27,549 nucleotides of DNA from RGIG4140 sp045635565 (GTDB lineage: Bacteria > Pseudomonadota > Alphaproteobacteria > CAAHEQ01 > UBA3637): assembly GCA_045635565.1 (NCBI GenBank), contig JAZTVX010000039.1, positions 1 through 27,549 of the forward strand, read 5' to 3'. Made by a program: the position numbers and the translations under genes. Below, in pieces: positions 1-7,459 of the stretch (positions within the stretch are counted from its first letter, which is position 1; every line of letters begins with the position of its first letter). Under the pieces are notes generated by a model. It was not told the DNA's origin. It did no database searches and saw only the letters and a program-made list of their open reading frames with translations.

Positions 1-108
1 TAAAACCCCTATCACAGCCAAAACACCAAGGATTTCCACCATACTACGACCGGATTCTTGTGTGTTTTTGTTCAAAAAACGATGTAAAAAAGGCAATTTG
101 CGAATCAT
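1..108 (-). CDS. Type IV pilin-like (prepilin) protein, N-terminal part
   Basis: This is the first 36 codons of a leftward gene that continues past the left edge. A 20-residue basic leader ends in Gly20 and is followed by RSMVEILGVLAVIGVL. The pattern is a prepilin peptidase site: Gly before the cut, Glu at position +5 (residue 25), then a long hydrophobic helix. The family is therefore type IV pilin or pseudopilin; Arg at +1 instead of Phe/Met is unusual. The start at 106-108 is fixed by an excellent Shine-Dalgarno sequence (AACGGAGGTTT, 110-120). A sigma70-type promoter lies just upstream inside the left arm of a 48-bp inverted repeat (see 133-349), giving a leader of about 25 nt. The C-terminal domain is not visible, so the pilin subtype (structural, minor, type II secretion) cannot be decided. 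Confidence 0.8.
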   Translation of the reverse strand, partial: MIRKLPFLHRFLNKNTQESGRSMVEILGVLAVIGVL

Positions 109-139
109 AAAACCTCCGTTAAAATAATCTCAAAAAATC

Positions 140-167
140 AATATATTCTCTTAAAAAAACGTGTCAA
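140..167 (-). promoter_or_regulatory. Promoter of the pilin-like gene, inside inverted-repeat arm 1
   Basis: Read leftward: -35 TTGACA (162-167), 16-bp spacer, -10 TATATT (140-145). It sits within the left repeat arm, so the right arm carries an identical copy facing the other way (315-342, + strand). Confidence 0.6.
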
Positions 168-314
168 AAAAAGGTACGTTTTTTTGACGCTTTTTTTTGA
201 TGGACGGAAAGGGCTTTTAGTGAAGTAAAAAAGATATAAAAATCAGATGATTACATTTTTTAGTTGACAAGGGGTATTTTGCATCATAATATGGGAAAAA
301 TAACGTACCTTTTT

Positions 315-342
315 TTGACACGTTTTTTTAAGAGAATATATT
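315..342 (+). promoter_or_regulatory. Promoter-like copy in inverted-repeat arm 2, facing rpsT antisense
   Basis: TTGACA (315-320), 16 bp, TATATT (337-342). It is the mirror copy of the arm 1 promoter. No convincing rightward gene follows; a transcript would run into the 3' end of rpsT and meet the terminator hairpin at 494-521. Confidence 0.4.
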
Positions 343-406
343 GATTTTTAAGCCTTATTTTTGAATAGGTTTTGGCGTTTTGTAAAGGGCTTTTTTGTTA
401 AAATTC

Positions 407-481
407 ATCGTTTGTTTTAAAAGATAATACGATATGGGAACGTTTGGGTGTTTTTTACATAATAATAAAAAAACAAACGAT
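407..481. repeat. 12-bp inverted repeat between the repeat element and the rpsT terminator
   Basis: ATCGTTTGTTTT at 407-418 pairs exactly with AAAACAAACGAT at 470-481, across 51 nt. The rest of 350-490 is AT-rich with no supported gene. Confidence 0.5.
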
Positions 482-493
482 TGGAATAAAATA

Positions 494-521
494 AAAAACC
501 GTCGAATAATCAACGGTTTTT
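494..521 (-). terminator. Rho-independent terminator of rpsT
   Basis: On the minus strand the stem AAAAACCG(T)/(A)CGGTTTTT with a 10-nt loop is followed by T-rich sequence, starting 26 nt past the rpsT stop. The flanking A and T runs make it usable in both directions. Confidence 0.75.
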
Positions 522-546
522 GAACGTACGTTTTTAAATGCAATGC

Positions 547-807
547 TTACATTTTTTTCAAAGCAGTAGCCAAACGAGATACTTTGCGTGAAGCATTTTT
601 CTTGTGGATTGTGCCTTTGCCAGCGGCTGTCATTAAAGCAGATTCTGCGGCTCTGAAACATGTCTGAGCGGCTTCTTTATCGCCTGTCAAAATAGCAGAA
701 CGTGTTTTTTTAACGGCTGTTCTGACAGCACTTAAACGATCAGAGTTAATTCTCTGTCTTTTAGCATTGCGATTGATACGTGTTTTTGCAGATGCAATAT
801 TTGCCAT
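547..807 (-). CDS. rpsT: Small ribosomal subunit protein bS20
   Basis: This 86-residue, Lys/Arg-rich protein begins MANIASAKTRINRNAKRQ and ends with an Ala/Lys-rich helix (ATALKKM), the typical sequence and length of bS20. bS20 binds 16S rRNA early in 30S assembly. The start is supported by GAGGAA 7-8 nt upstream. The gene is a single unit: a good promoter lies at 850-878 and a hairpin terminator at 494-521. The upstream gene (910-1284) has the same direction but the rpsT promoter separates them. Confidence 0.97.
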   Translation of the reverse strand: MANIASAKTRINRNAKRQRINSDRLSAVRTAVKKTRSAILTGDKEAAQTCFRAAESALMTAAGKGTIHKKNASRKVSRLATALKKM

Positions 808-849
808 TTTTTATTCCTCAATTGAAAAATTTATAAATTTAAGGATTAT

Positions 850-878
850 CTTATAAACCAAAAAAAATGAAAAGTCAA
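850..878 (-). promoter_or_regulatory. Promoter of rpsT
   Basis: Leftward -35 TTGACT (873-878), 17-bp spacer, -10 TATAAG (850-855), about 40 nt before the rpsT start. Confidence 0.7.
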
Positions 879-909
879 CACTTTTTAACGGTTAAGATAA
901 AAAACTTAT

Positions 910-1284
910 TTATTGGGCGTTTGTTTGTGTGATTTCAAAGCGAACAACGGCCGGCTTTTTCGTTTGTATCGGGGTTAACACAAATGTATCCGTATCTCGT
1001 TGACATGAAATGTTTTCCGTTTGGCATATCCATCCTAATGATGGCAATATTTGACGATAATACGATGCAATCTGATGACTCGTCAACACAGAACTTTGTG
1101 CTTCAAATGTTAAAACTTGCCCAACGGGTGTATCAAAATTCATGTCGTCCGTTATATCTATTTCTAAACCCGACATGAGCGGTATATCCGGTGTGCCCGG
1201 AATAAATATACCGTTAGCATGACTTGAAACATTGAATAAAGCCGTCAAACAAACACTTGCTGAAAAAAAGACGAGACGTATCAT
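910..1284 (-). CDS. Small secreted protein of unknown function
   Basis: 124 residues with a signal peptide (residues 1 to about 23, ending SSHA). The body contains DTPVGQVLTFEAQSS followed by a helix IASYYRQILPSLGW. As recalled, the 'D-P-G-R/Q ... FY..TLPQLGW' layout occurs in small uncharacterised alphaproteobacterial proteins. Two cysteines (WICQTENISC) could form a disulfide in the periplasm. The start codon overlaps the stop of the Sel1-repeat gene upstream as ATGA, so the two are probably translationally coupled. No enzyme motif is visible. Confidence 0.7.
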   Translation of the reverse strand: MIRLVFFSASVCLTALFNVSSHANGIFIPGTPDIPLMSGLEIDITDDMNFDTPVGQVLTFEAQSSVLTSHQIASYYRQILPSLGWICQTENISCQRDTDTFVLTPIQTKKPAVVRFEITQTNAQ

Positions 1285-2147
1285 TTTTTCATTCGGTCGC
1301 TTTCATCAAAAATAGGTGTTTCATCACTTTTTTTACCCCGACGACGGCGAAGTGGTTTGCGTTCCTTCTTTTCTTCGACTTTTTTATTTGTTTCTTTGGA
1401 AGGTTCCTGTGCAGACTTGAGTTGTTCTGCTTTTGCTTTTTCGGCGGCTTCGGCTTTGTTGTATTCTTCAATTAACTTGTCTTCTTCTGCTTTTTGTTTT
1501 TCCATTCGGGCTCGAGCAGCGGCACGAATTTCGTCAATAGATTTAATTTGTGGTTGTTTGTAGTTAACACCCAACAATTCATCAATTTCCTTATTCAATT
1601 CTTCCAATTCAGCCTTTTTGGACGTTAATAATTCTTCTTGTTTCTGCAAATCCGAATCTTTTGCACTTTTTAAATCCGGCAACATCGGTTCAACCGTTTT
1701 GGTTGCCATTTGAATTTCTTCCGCCGTGAGGAGTTGTTCCAATGTCAATGCTAATTGTTCGGCTTCCTTGCTGCCTCCCAATGCGGCCAAGAAAGCCCAT
1801 CGATAAGCAACGATATCATTTTGGGGTAAAACCAATCCTTTGTTATACAATTGGGCAACACGGTATTGTGCTTTAACATTACCTTGAATGGCTGATGATA
1901 ATAAACAATAAGCGGCATTAGCCCGTGTTGAGCCCTTTTCTAACAAAAAGGCTTCTCCTTGTTCAAAAAGGTCCTCGGGTGAGGGCATAAATACCCCGCC
2001 GTTTGTTTCATCAAATTGACCGTCACATTGTGCCGGAATATACGTTTCATTGTTGTTTTCATCAAATCCCCAAAAAACAGTTTGAGCCGATACGCCGGTT
2101 GTTAACATAAAACTGCCGACAAGTGTACCTAAAATAAAACGATTCAT
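1281..2147 (-). CDS. Secreted Sel1-like repeat protein with coiled-coil, basic C-terminus
   Basis: The start is set at MNRFILGTLVG, which has GGAAAGGA just upstream; an in-frame ATG at 2207 lacks this. The 288-residue product has a signal peptide (cleavage near VSA/QT), then about two Sel1/TPR-type helical repeats (AAYCLLSSAIQGNVKAQYRVA and WAFLAALGGSKEAEQLA). A long charged Glu/Lys/Ala coiled coil follows and the tail is very basic (PLRRRRGKK). Sel1 repeats usually mediate protein contacts in the periplasm; no catalytic motif is seen. It follows the yejA-like gene after 78 nt and overlaps the next gene by 4 nt. The exact role is unknown. Confidence 0.8.
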   Translation of the reverse strand: MNRFILGTLVGSFMLTTGVSAQTVFWGFDENNNETYIPAQCDGQFDETNGGVFMPSPEDLFEQGEAFLLEKGSTRANAAYCLLSSAIQGNVKAQYRVAQLYNKGLVLPQNDIVAYRWAFLAALGGSKEAEQLALTLEQLLTAEEIQMATKTVEPMLPDLKSAKDSDLQKQEELLTSKKAELEELNKEIDELLGVNYKQPQIKSIDEIRAAARARMEKQKAEEDKLIEEYNKAEAAEKAKAEQLKSAQEPSKETNKKVEEKKERKPLRRRRGKKSDETPIFDESDRMKK

Positions 2148-2225
2148 TTGCTGTCCTTTCCGAATAATATCTCTTTTATTGATAAAATGTTTTTCCGATT
2201 TATGCAAGCATAAAATGACATATTC

Positions 2226-4037
2226 CTAAAAAAACTGCTTTTTCCACCATGTCATCGGATTGACGCCTTTTAAGGGTGTTTGTTCGGGCATTTGAATATC
2301 TTGCCAATAAATAAAACGATTGTATGGAGAATACCAATGCGGAATAACGATAAACATGTTTTGCAATGCTCTGTCCAAGGCATGTGTTGATGCTGTTAGT
2401 TTTTCGGGCGTATCAGCCTGAATGATTTTATCGATTAACGCATCAATAACAGGGCTGGCAATCCCGCTGTAATTCATTGAACCGTTTTGATGTGCCGTTT
2501 GACTTCCCCAAAAATAACGTTGTTCATTCCCTGGGGAAAGTGATTGCCCCCAAACGCTGACAATCATGTCATATTCATAGGAATCTAACCTGTTTTTGTA
2601 TTGTATGCTGTCAATTGAACGAATGTTGGCCTGTATTCCAAGTCGTTTGAGTTGAGCAACATACGGTAACGTAACCCGTTCCCATGTTGCACTACTGCCG
2701 GCATCAAACAAAATATCAAACATGAATGGTTTTTGATGTTTGTCAACTAAAATCCCTTTCTCGTTCACATGCCAACCGGCTTGTTTGAGCAAAGTCAATG
2801 CCTGTTTTAATCGTGTACGCAAGGGTACATGACTTGGTGTTGGTAATGGATTTTGATATGGTGTCAAATCTTGAAACGGTAAATCTGCCCAAACGGTCTG
2901 TTCGTCCAAAGTGGGATATGGTGGGGCTTTCAAATAGGAATTGTCAAAAAAACTGGTGGTACGGGTATAAAGTCCGTGAAACAAATTGTGGTTCATCCAG
3001 TCAAAATCAAATGCTAATGTTAAGGCTTGACGAACACGAATATCTTGAAACAACGGGCGTCTTAAATTAAACACATAGCCTTGCATACCACTGGGCAGAC
3101 CGTGTTTAAATTGCTTCATATGTATTTTACCGTCCTGAACGGCTTGTTCCGTTTTGAAGTGAGCCCATTTTTTTGCCTCGTTTTCCAGACGAATGTCAAA
3201 TTCATGGGCTTTAAAGGCTTCAACGGCAACAGTTGTATCTCGATAATATTCATAAATAATTGTATCAAAATTATAAAAACCTTTGTTGACGTTTAAATCA
3301 GTTGCCCAATAGTCAGGCAGACGTTTATAGACAATGCGTCTGCCGACATCGAACGTATCGATTTGATAAGGACCGCTACTGACCGGTTTTTCCAATATTG
3401 TTTTTGTAAAATCCCTCGTTTGCCACCAATGAGCCGGCAAAATAGGTAATTCCCCCAAAATAAACGGTAGTTCCGGATTTTGTGTGTTTTCCCGAAAGTG
3501 AAAAATAACAGTATGTGTATCAACTTGTTCCACACGTTGAACATCTTGATAATAATACCGATATGTCGGTACACCTTTTTCTTTCAAAGTCTGAAAAGAA
3601 AACGCTACATCTTTTGCCGTTATCGGTTGATTATCACTGAAACGGGCTTTCGGATTGATGTGAAAAGCCACGCCTTTGTTATCAGGTAAAACAAAAATAC
3701 CATCGGCAATCAGGCCGTATAACGAAAAAACCTCATCAGCACTTTGTTTCATCAATGTGTCATACATGAGCCCGATACCGGCTGCCGATATGCCGTTGAT
3801 AACAAACGGATTAAATGTGTCAAATGAACCGAAGGCACTTTGCTTTAATGTGCCATGTTTCGGGGCATCAGGGTTAACATAATCAAAAGCCTGAAAGTCA
3901 GGGGTGTATTTGGGTTGCCCTCTCATGGATATAGCCGATTGAAGCGGATATGTATCGGCCGATAATGGGCGTATTATCAACAGACACCACAAAATAAGAC
4001 TATAACTAATCTTCAATAAAATTGATTTTAACGTCAT
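2226..4037 (-). CDS. yejA: Family 5 extracellular solute-binding protein, YejA-like
   Basis: 603 residues with a signal peptide (ending near RPLSA/D) and a full-length SBP_bac_5 fold. Typical stretches are GTLKQSAFGSFDTFNPF near the N-terminus, the ARFSDNQPITAKDVAFSFQTL region, SSGPYQI, and a C-terminal Tyr/Trp-rich end (IPHWYSPYNRFIYW). Length and motifs match YejA, the periplasmic binding protein of the YejABEF importer for oligopeptides and microcin C-type compounds. No yejB/E/F permease or ATPase genes are adjacent on either side, so partners must be elsewhere or the protein is an orphan. Its start lies 32 nt inside the upstream small membrane protein gene, suggesting coupled translation; the Shine-Dalgarno (GTGAG) is weak. 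Confidence 0.88.
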   Translation of the reverse strand: MTLKSILLKISYSLILWCLLIIRPLSADTYPLQSAISMRGQPKYTPDFQAFDYVNPDAPKHGTLKQSAFGSFDTFNPFVINGISAAGIGLMYDTLMKQSADEVFSLYGLIADGIFVLPDNKGVAFHINPKARFSDNQPITAKDVAFSFQTLKEKGVPTYRYYYQDVQRVEQVDTHTVIFHFRENTQNPELPFILGELPILPAHWWQTRDFTKTILEKPVSSGPYQIDTFDVGRRIVYKRLPDYWATDLNVNKGFYNFDTIIYEYYRDTTVAVEAFKAHEFDIRLENEAKKWAHFKTEQAVQDGKIHMKQFKHGLPSGMQGYVFNLRRPLFQDIRVRQALTLAFDFDWMNHNLFHGLYTRTTSFFDNSYLKAPPYPTLDEQTVWADLPFQDLTPYQNPLPTPSHVPLRTRLKQALTLLKQAGWHVNEKGILVDKHQKPFMFDILFDAGSSATWERVTLPYVAQLKRLGIQANIRSIDSIQYKNRLDSYEYDMIVSVWGQSLSPGNEQRYFWGSQTAHQNGSMNYSGIASPVIDALIDKIIQADTPEKLTASTHALDRALQNMFIVIPHWYSPYNRFIYWQDIQMPEQTPLKGVNPMTWWKKQFF

Positions 4038-4281
4038 CAGGCAAACTCACTTGTTCGTATTTAGCAATCGGTTCATCAATCGGAATGGATATTTCGGGTG
4101 TTTTATGTTCGTTTTTGCGTTCGTGTATGGATTTTTCCAAAGACAAAAGATGATTTGTCATAAATTGAAAACCTTCCCGTTGCCGTTTTAAGACAAGCCA
4201 TAAAACATAAACGACGGTCGCACAGACCAAGACGTTTCCGAAGATAAGTACATAAATTCCGACTAATAAAGCGTAAGACAT
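4006..4281 (-). CDS. Small single-pass membrane protein, unknown
   Basis: The start is MSYALLVGIYVL, preceded by AAGGGAA. The longer reading from 4419 runs through both divergent promoters and is unlikely. The 91-residue product has one N-terminal membrane helix (about residues 3-28) followed by a cytoplasmic basic/charged region, then an acidic tail (PDDVKINFIED). It is the first gene of the leftward operon and overlaps the yejA-like gene by 32 nt. No family is recognised. Confidence 0.7.
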   Translation of the reverse strand: MSYALLVGIYVLIFGNVLVCATVVYVLWLVLKRQREGFQFMTNHLLSLEKSIHERKNEHKTPEISIPIDEPIAKYEQVSLPDDVKINFIED

Positions 4282-4315
4282 TTTGTTTCCCTTTTGTGAC
4301 AAACTGAAAATTTGC

Positions 4316-4344
4316 TGGACATTTGTTACTATACTGCGTATAAT
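4316..4344 (+). promoter_or_regulatory. Promoter of accA
   Basis: -35 TGGACA (4316-4321), 17-bp spacer, perfect -10 TATAAT (4339-4344), about 30 nt before the accA start. Confidence 0.7.
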
Positions 4345-4356
4345 ACAAAAAATCAA
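4328..4356 (-). promoter_or_regulatory. Promoter of the leftward 4281-910 operon
   Basis: Leftward -35 TTGATT (4351-4356), 17-bp spacer, -10 TATAGT (4328-4333). It overlaps the accA promoter on the other strand by 17 bp. Confidence 0.65.
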
Positions 4357-4374
4357 TTTGAAAATGAGGAAAAC

Positions 4375-5328
4375 ATGCAATATCTCGATTTTGAAAAAAA
4401 CATCGCTGAAATCGAACATCGAATCGATGAAATTAAATATGAAAAAACGGCAACGGGTGTCAATGTTGTTGCTGAATTGGAACGATTAAAAATCAAACAT
4501 GAAAAAGCGTTGGCATCAGCATATAAAAATTTATCGGCATGGCAAAAGTCGGCTGTTGCCCGTCATGAAAGCCGTCCTCATACCAGTGATTACATTGCCC
4601 GTATTTTTACACATTTTTGCCCATTGTCGGGGGATAGAAATTTTGCCGATGATTTGGCTATTATCGGTGGTTTTGCAAAATTGGACGGGCGAACGGTCAT
4701 GGTTATCGGTCATGAAAAAGGGCATGATACGGAAAGCCGGTTGACCCATAATTTCGGCATGGCAAAACCCGAAGGATACCGCAAAGCCATTCGTTTAATG
4801 AAGTTGGCAGAACAGTTTGGTGTTCCTGTCATCACATTGGTTGACACGGCTGGGGCTTTCCCCGGTATGGAAGGGGAAGAACGGGGGCAGGGCCAAGCCA
4901 TTGCTGCCTGCACGGAAGCCTGTTTAGAATTAAAAGTGCCGTTGATTTCCTGTATTATCGGGGAGGGTGGATCCGGTGGGGCAATTGCGTTGGCTGCCGG
5001 TAATACGGTTTTAATGTTGGAACATTCGATTTATTCCGTTATTTCACCGGAAGGGTGTGCATCTATTTTATGGAAAGATGCGAAAATGGCACCGAAAGCA
5101 GCCGAAATTTTGCATTTAACGGCACAGGATTTGTTAAAGTTCGGCTTGATAGATGCCATTATTCCGGAACCGATTGGCGGGGCTCATCGTTTCCCTGAAC
5201 AAGTAATGGATTCGTTTAAACAAACGGTTGTGCACTATTTATCACAATTGGATAAATTAACGCCGGAAGCCTTGTTATCGCATCGGCAGGAAAAGTTTTT
5301 GACTATGACTCGTTTAAATGAAAATTAA
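4375..5328 (+). CDS. accA: Acetyl-CoA carboxylase carboxyltransferase subunit alpha
   Basis: The start MQYLDFEKNIAEIE gives 317 residues, the usual AccA length, and follows GAGGA; the longer reading would run through the promoter. Together with AccD it transfers CO2 from carboxybiotin to acetyl-CoA to make malonyl-CoA, the first step of fatty acid synthesis. Diagnostic stretches are the N-terminal coiled coil, GHDTESRLTHNFGMAKPEGYRK, the VDTAGAFPGMEGEERGQG loop and the oxyanion Gly-rich GEGGSGGAIAL, followed by YSVISPEGCASILWKD. The last four bases of the gene overlap the end of the convergent phosphotransferase gene, with no terminator between them. Confidence 0.97.
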   Translation: MQYLDFEKNIAEIEHRIDEIKYEKTATGVNVVAELERLKIKHEKALASAYKNLSAWQKSAVARHESRPHTSDYIARIFTHFCPLSGDRNFADDLAIIGGFAKLDGRTVMVIGHEKGHDTESRLTHNFGMAKPEGYRKAIRLMKLAEQFGVPVITLVDTAGAFPGMEGEERGQGQAIAACTEACLELKVPLISCIIGEGGSGGAIALAAGNTVLMLEHSIYSVISPEGCASILWKDAKMAPKAAEILHLTAQDLLKFGLIDAIIPEPIGGAHRFPEQVMDSFKQTVVHYLSQLDKLTPEALLSHRQEKFLTMTRLNEN

Positions 5329-6332
5329 ACGTGTGTTTGTTCAATCCATTGTTTGATTTTGTGATATCGACGGGTTAGCCACAATAATTTGGTCCATATG
5401 ATGATTTGATGCCACGAACCGGTTTTGTATTTTGACCGAAAGGCTTTGTCTGCCCGTTGAACATAGTAAGAATTAAGCCCTAAAATCCATTCTTCTTTGG
5501 AAAAACGGAATTTATCATCGGCACACTTAACCCAACATCGAATAAGCGGATAGGGATTGATGAAAATCGGTAACCGTTGTACAACGCACAAAATAAAACG
5601 CATGATGTCTTCGATAATATAACCGTGACCGACTTCTTCAAAATCCAAAAAACTAACCAGTTGATTGTGGTGGAATAATACATTGTTATTGTGAAAATCC
5701 CCATGAATGATTGTTTGTTTGTTGAGAGGCAGGTTGACAGTTGTTTCCAAAAGCCGTTCAAAAAATGTCAAATGAGCATTGCCGATTTTTGTTAACAGGT
5801 ATTTTTTGACAGGATTTATATGGCTTGTTTTATTGAGTGTTTCCTGTATAAAATTCATATGTGTCAAACATTGTTCCTTAAGAGGATAAAGAGGAATAAA
5901 TACATCTTCTTTTGGCCATGATGTGTTTGTAAAAACGGCATAAGCATCGATGATTTGCATGAAATGTTGTTCGGTTAGGTTATATGACGCAACGGCATGT
6001 CCTTGACAATATTCCATGATTAAACCGAATCTGTTTTGATATTGGAAATAGGTTTTTTTGTTAATTGGTATCAAACGAGCAACAGGCAGTTGATGGTTGT
6101 CGGATACGGCTTGACAGATTTGAGCCAATCGGGCAATGCCTTGTTCATCGTAAGCATGTGTCAGTTTGACCAATAATTCTCGTTGATTGCCGAGTGTGAC
6201 ATGGTAATTTTGTGAAGCCGACCCGTGTGCAAATTGTCGAACAGATATAATCGGTTGTTTGAGCAGATGTTGCTCCAGAAATGCTATCAAATCGATTGCT
6301 TCTTTTGTTAATGTACGTCGGTAAACACTCAT
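5325..6332 (-). CDS. APH-family phosphotransferase of a glycan cassette
   Basis: 335 residues with the aminoglycoside phosphotransferase/choline kinase fold. Lys56 in LLVKL is the likely ATP-binding lysine, the catalytic loop is HGDFHNNNVLF (His210, Asp212, Asn217) and the metal-binding LDFEE has Asp230. Such kinases phosphorylate small molecules or sugars. Being the last gene of a glycan operon, 8 nt after the GT2 gene, this one more likely modifies a surface sugar or lipid-linked precursor than confers antibiotic resistance (inference). The substrate cannot be read from sequence. Its stop overlaps the accA stop. Confidence 0.8.
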   Translation of the reverse strand: MSVYRRTLTKEAIDLIAFLEQHLLKQPIISVRQFAHGSASQNYHVTLGNQRELLVKLTHAYDEQGIARLAQICQAVSDNHQLPVARLIPINKKTYFQYQNRFGLIMEYCQGHAVASYNLTEQHFMQIIDAYAVFTNTSWPKEDVFIPLYPLKEQCLTHMNFIQETLNKTSHINPVKKYLLTKIGNAHLTFFERLLETTVNLPLNKQTIIHGDFHNNNVLFHHNQLVSFLDFEEVGHGYIIEDIMRFILCVVQRLPIFINPYPLIRCWVKCADDKFRFSKEEWILGLNSYYVQRADKAFRSKYKTGSWHQIIIWTKLLWLTRRYHKIKQWIEQTHV

Positions 6333-6340
6333 GAATAACC

Positions 6341-7459
6341 CTATGCTTTTTTAATTTTGACCAATGGCAAATAAAAGAATTTATATAAAACCGTGTTGTT
6401 TTTTTCTTTTCGTTGAAACAGTTGCACACCCAAAATACGATACGAGCATTTGTTGAATTGTTTGAATACATGTATAATCGGCAATCCGAAAAACGCATAT
6501 GTTTTAATTTTTCCGTCTTGTTTCGATATCAATGACAAAACAGGCAATGACCCGAACAACAACCATTTTGTTTTTTCAATCGTTGTTGCTGTTTGAACCA
6601 ACGGATAATGTGTAATCAAACATTCATTTGCCGGTGTTTTTTTCGATTTTTGAATTGTTTTTAACATCTTTTGACGTAAATCGGGACAAACAGAATGGGA
6701 CAATTGCTGTATCAATGAAACAGGAACCCGCAATTCATGATACATACCGGTATAATCTGTTGTAACATTGAATTGTGCATAGTTTTTTTCAAAACTTTTA
6801 ATACATTCATTTATGCTCTGTTCTTGTTGTTTGTCGGATAAGCCTCCTAAACGGTAACTGACAAAATTATCCGGTATTTCAACGTATGTTGCCCCACTCA
6901 TACATAACCGAATGACAAAATCATAATCACCGGCACTTCTGAATGTTTCGTCAAAACCATTGAGTTGACGTATCACATCTGTTTTGACAAATAATGTTTG
7001 ATGTGAACAAGGCATGCGAATAAAAAAGTTATCAATAACGGGACATAAATGCCCGATAAATTTATCAGATTCCGTTAAATACCGACACGGAGCAAACCCG
7101 AAATCCGCCTGACTGTTTTCCAATGCCGTTACCATTTTTTGAATTCCGTCTTTTCCGTGAAAAAAGTCATCTGAATTTAAAAAAACGATATATTTGCCGG
7201 TTGCTTTTTGCACTCCTTTATTCATGGCATTATAAATACCGGTATCCGGTTCGGAAAAAAATGTTATCCATTCTTTTTGAGCATATTGTTGAATAATTTT
7301 TAACGTGCCGTCTGTTGAAGCACCGTCAATGACAATATGTTCTATGTTGGGATAATCTTGTTGCCGGACGGATTCTAAACACTGCCGAAACATACGTTCA
7401 CGACCGGCATTTAGTAAATTATATGTAATCGTTACAACGGTTACTTTCGGATTTAACAT
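6341..7459 (-). CDS. Family 2 glycosyltransferase with C-terminal repeat tail
   Basis: 372 residues. The GT-A domain (residues 1 to about 230) begins VTVVTITYNLL and shows DGASTDGT, EPDTGIYNAMNKG and FLNSDD (Asp97/Asp98, the DXD-like nucleotide-sugar and metal site). It should add a sugar to a surface glycan in the cytoplasm. After about residue 285 come four degenerate units of roughly 20 residues, each a hydrophobic FGxxPxxx core and a basic end (LLFGSLPVL, AFFGLPIIHVFK, YRILGVQLFQRK, YKFFYLPLVKIKK). The upstream GT4 has the same kind of tail. Its AGGAG site lies inside the end of the GT4 gene, which it overlaps by 7 nt. Confidence 0.88.
   Translation of the reverse strand: MLNPKVTVVTITYNLLNAGRERMFRQCLESVRQQDYPNIEHIVIDGASTDGTLKIIQQYAQKEWITFFSEPDTGIYNAMNKGVQKATGKYIVFLNSDDFFHGKDGIQKMVTALENSQADFGFAPCRYLTESDKFIGHLCPVIDNFFIRMPCSHQTLFVKTDVIRQLNGFDETFRSAGDYDFVIRLCMSGATYVEIPDNFVSYRLGGLSDKQQEQSINECIKSFEKNYAQFNVTTDYTGMYHELRVPVSLIQQLSHSVCPDLRQKMLKTIQKSKKTPANECLITHYPLVQTATTIEKTKWLLFGSLPVLSLISKQDGKIKTYAFFGLPIIHVFKQFNKCSYRILGVQLFQRKEKNNTVLYKFFYLPLVKIKKA

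Larger units (their letters stand above)
133..349. repeat. 48-bp perfect inverted repeat around a 121-bp spacer
   Basis: Arms 133-180 and 302-349 are perfect reverse complements over 48 bp; the match ends at 181/301. Each arm contains an outward-facing TTGACA-16-TATATT promoter. The spacer (181-301) contains a further + strand promoter-like sequence, TTGACA (264-269) and TAATAT (287-292) at 17 bp. There is no ORF inside and no obvious target-site duplication at the ends. It could be a MITE-like element, an invertible segment, or a regulatory cruciform. It lies between the rpsT terminator and the pilin-like gene. Confidence 0.85.

Noticed and set aside
133..349. Inverted repeat read simply as the rpsT terminator
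   Set aside because: rpsT already has a compact terminator at 494-521, and a 121-nt loop is unlike an intrinsic terminator.
355..661. Leftward frames around the rpsT terminator
   Set aside because: They cross the rpsT terminator hairpin or rpsT itself and have low-complexity composition.
5325..6332. Antibiotic-resistance aminoglycoside kinase
   Set aside because: The APH fold is clear, but the operon context is glycan synthesis and nothing points to a drug substrate.
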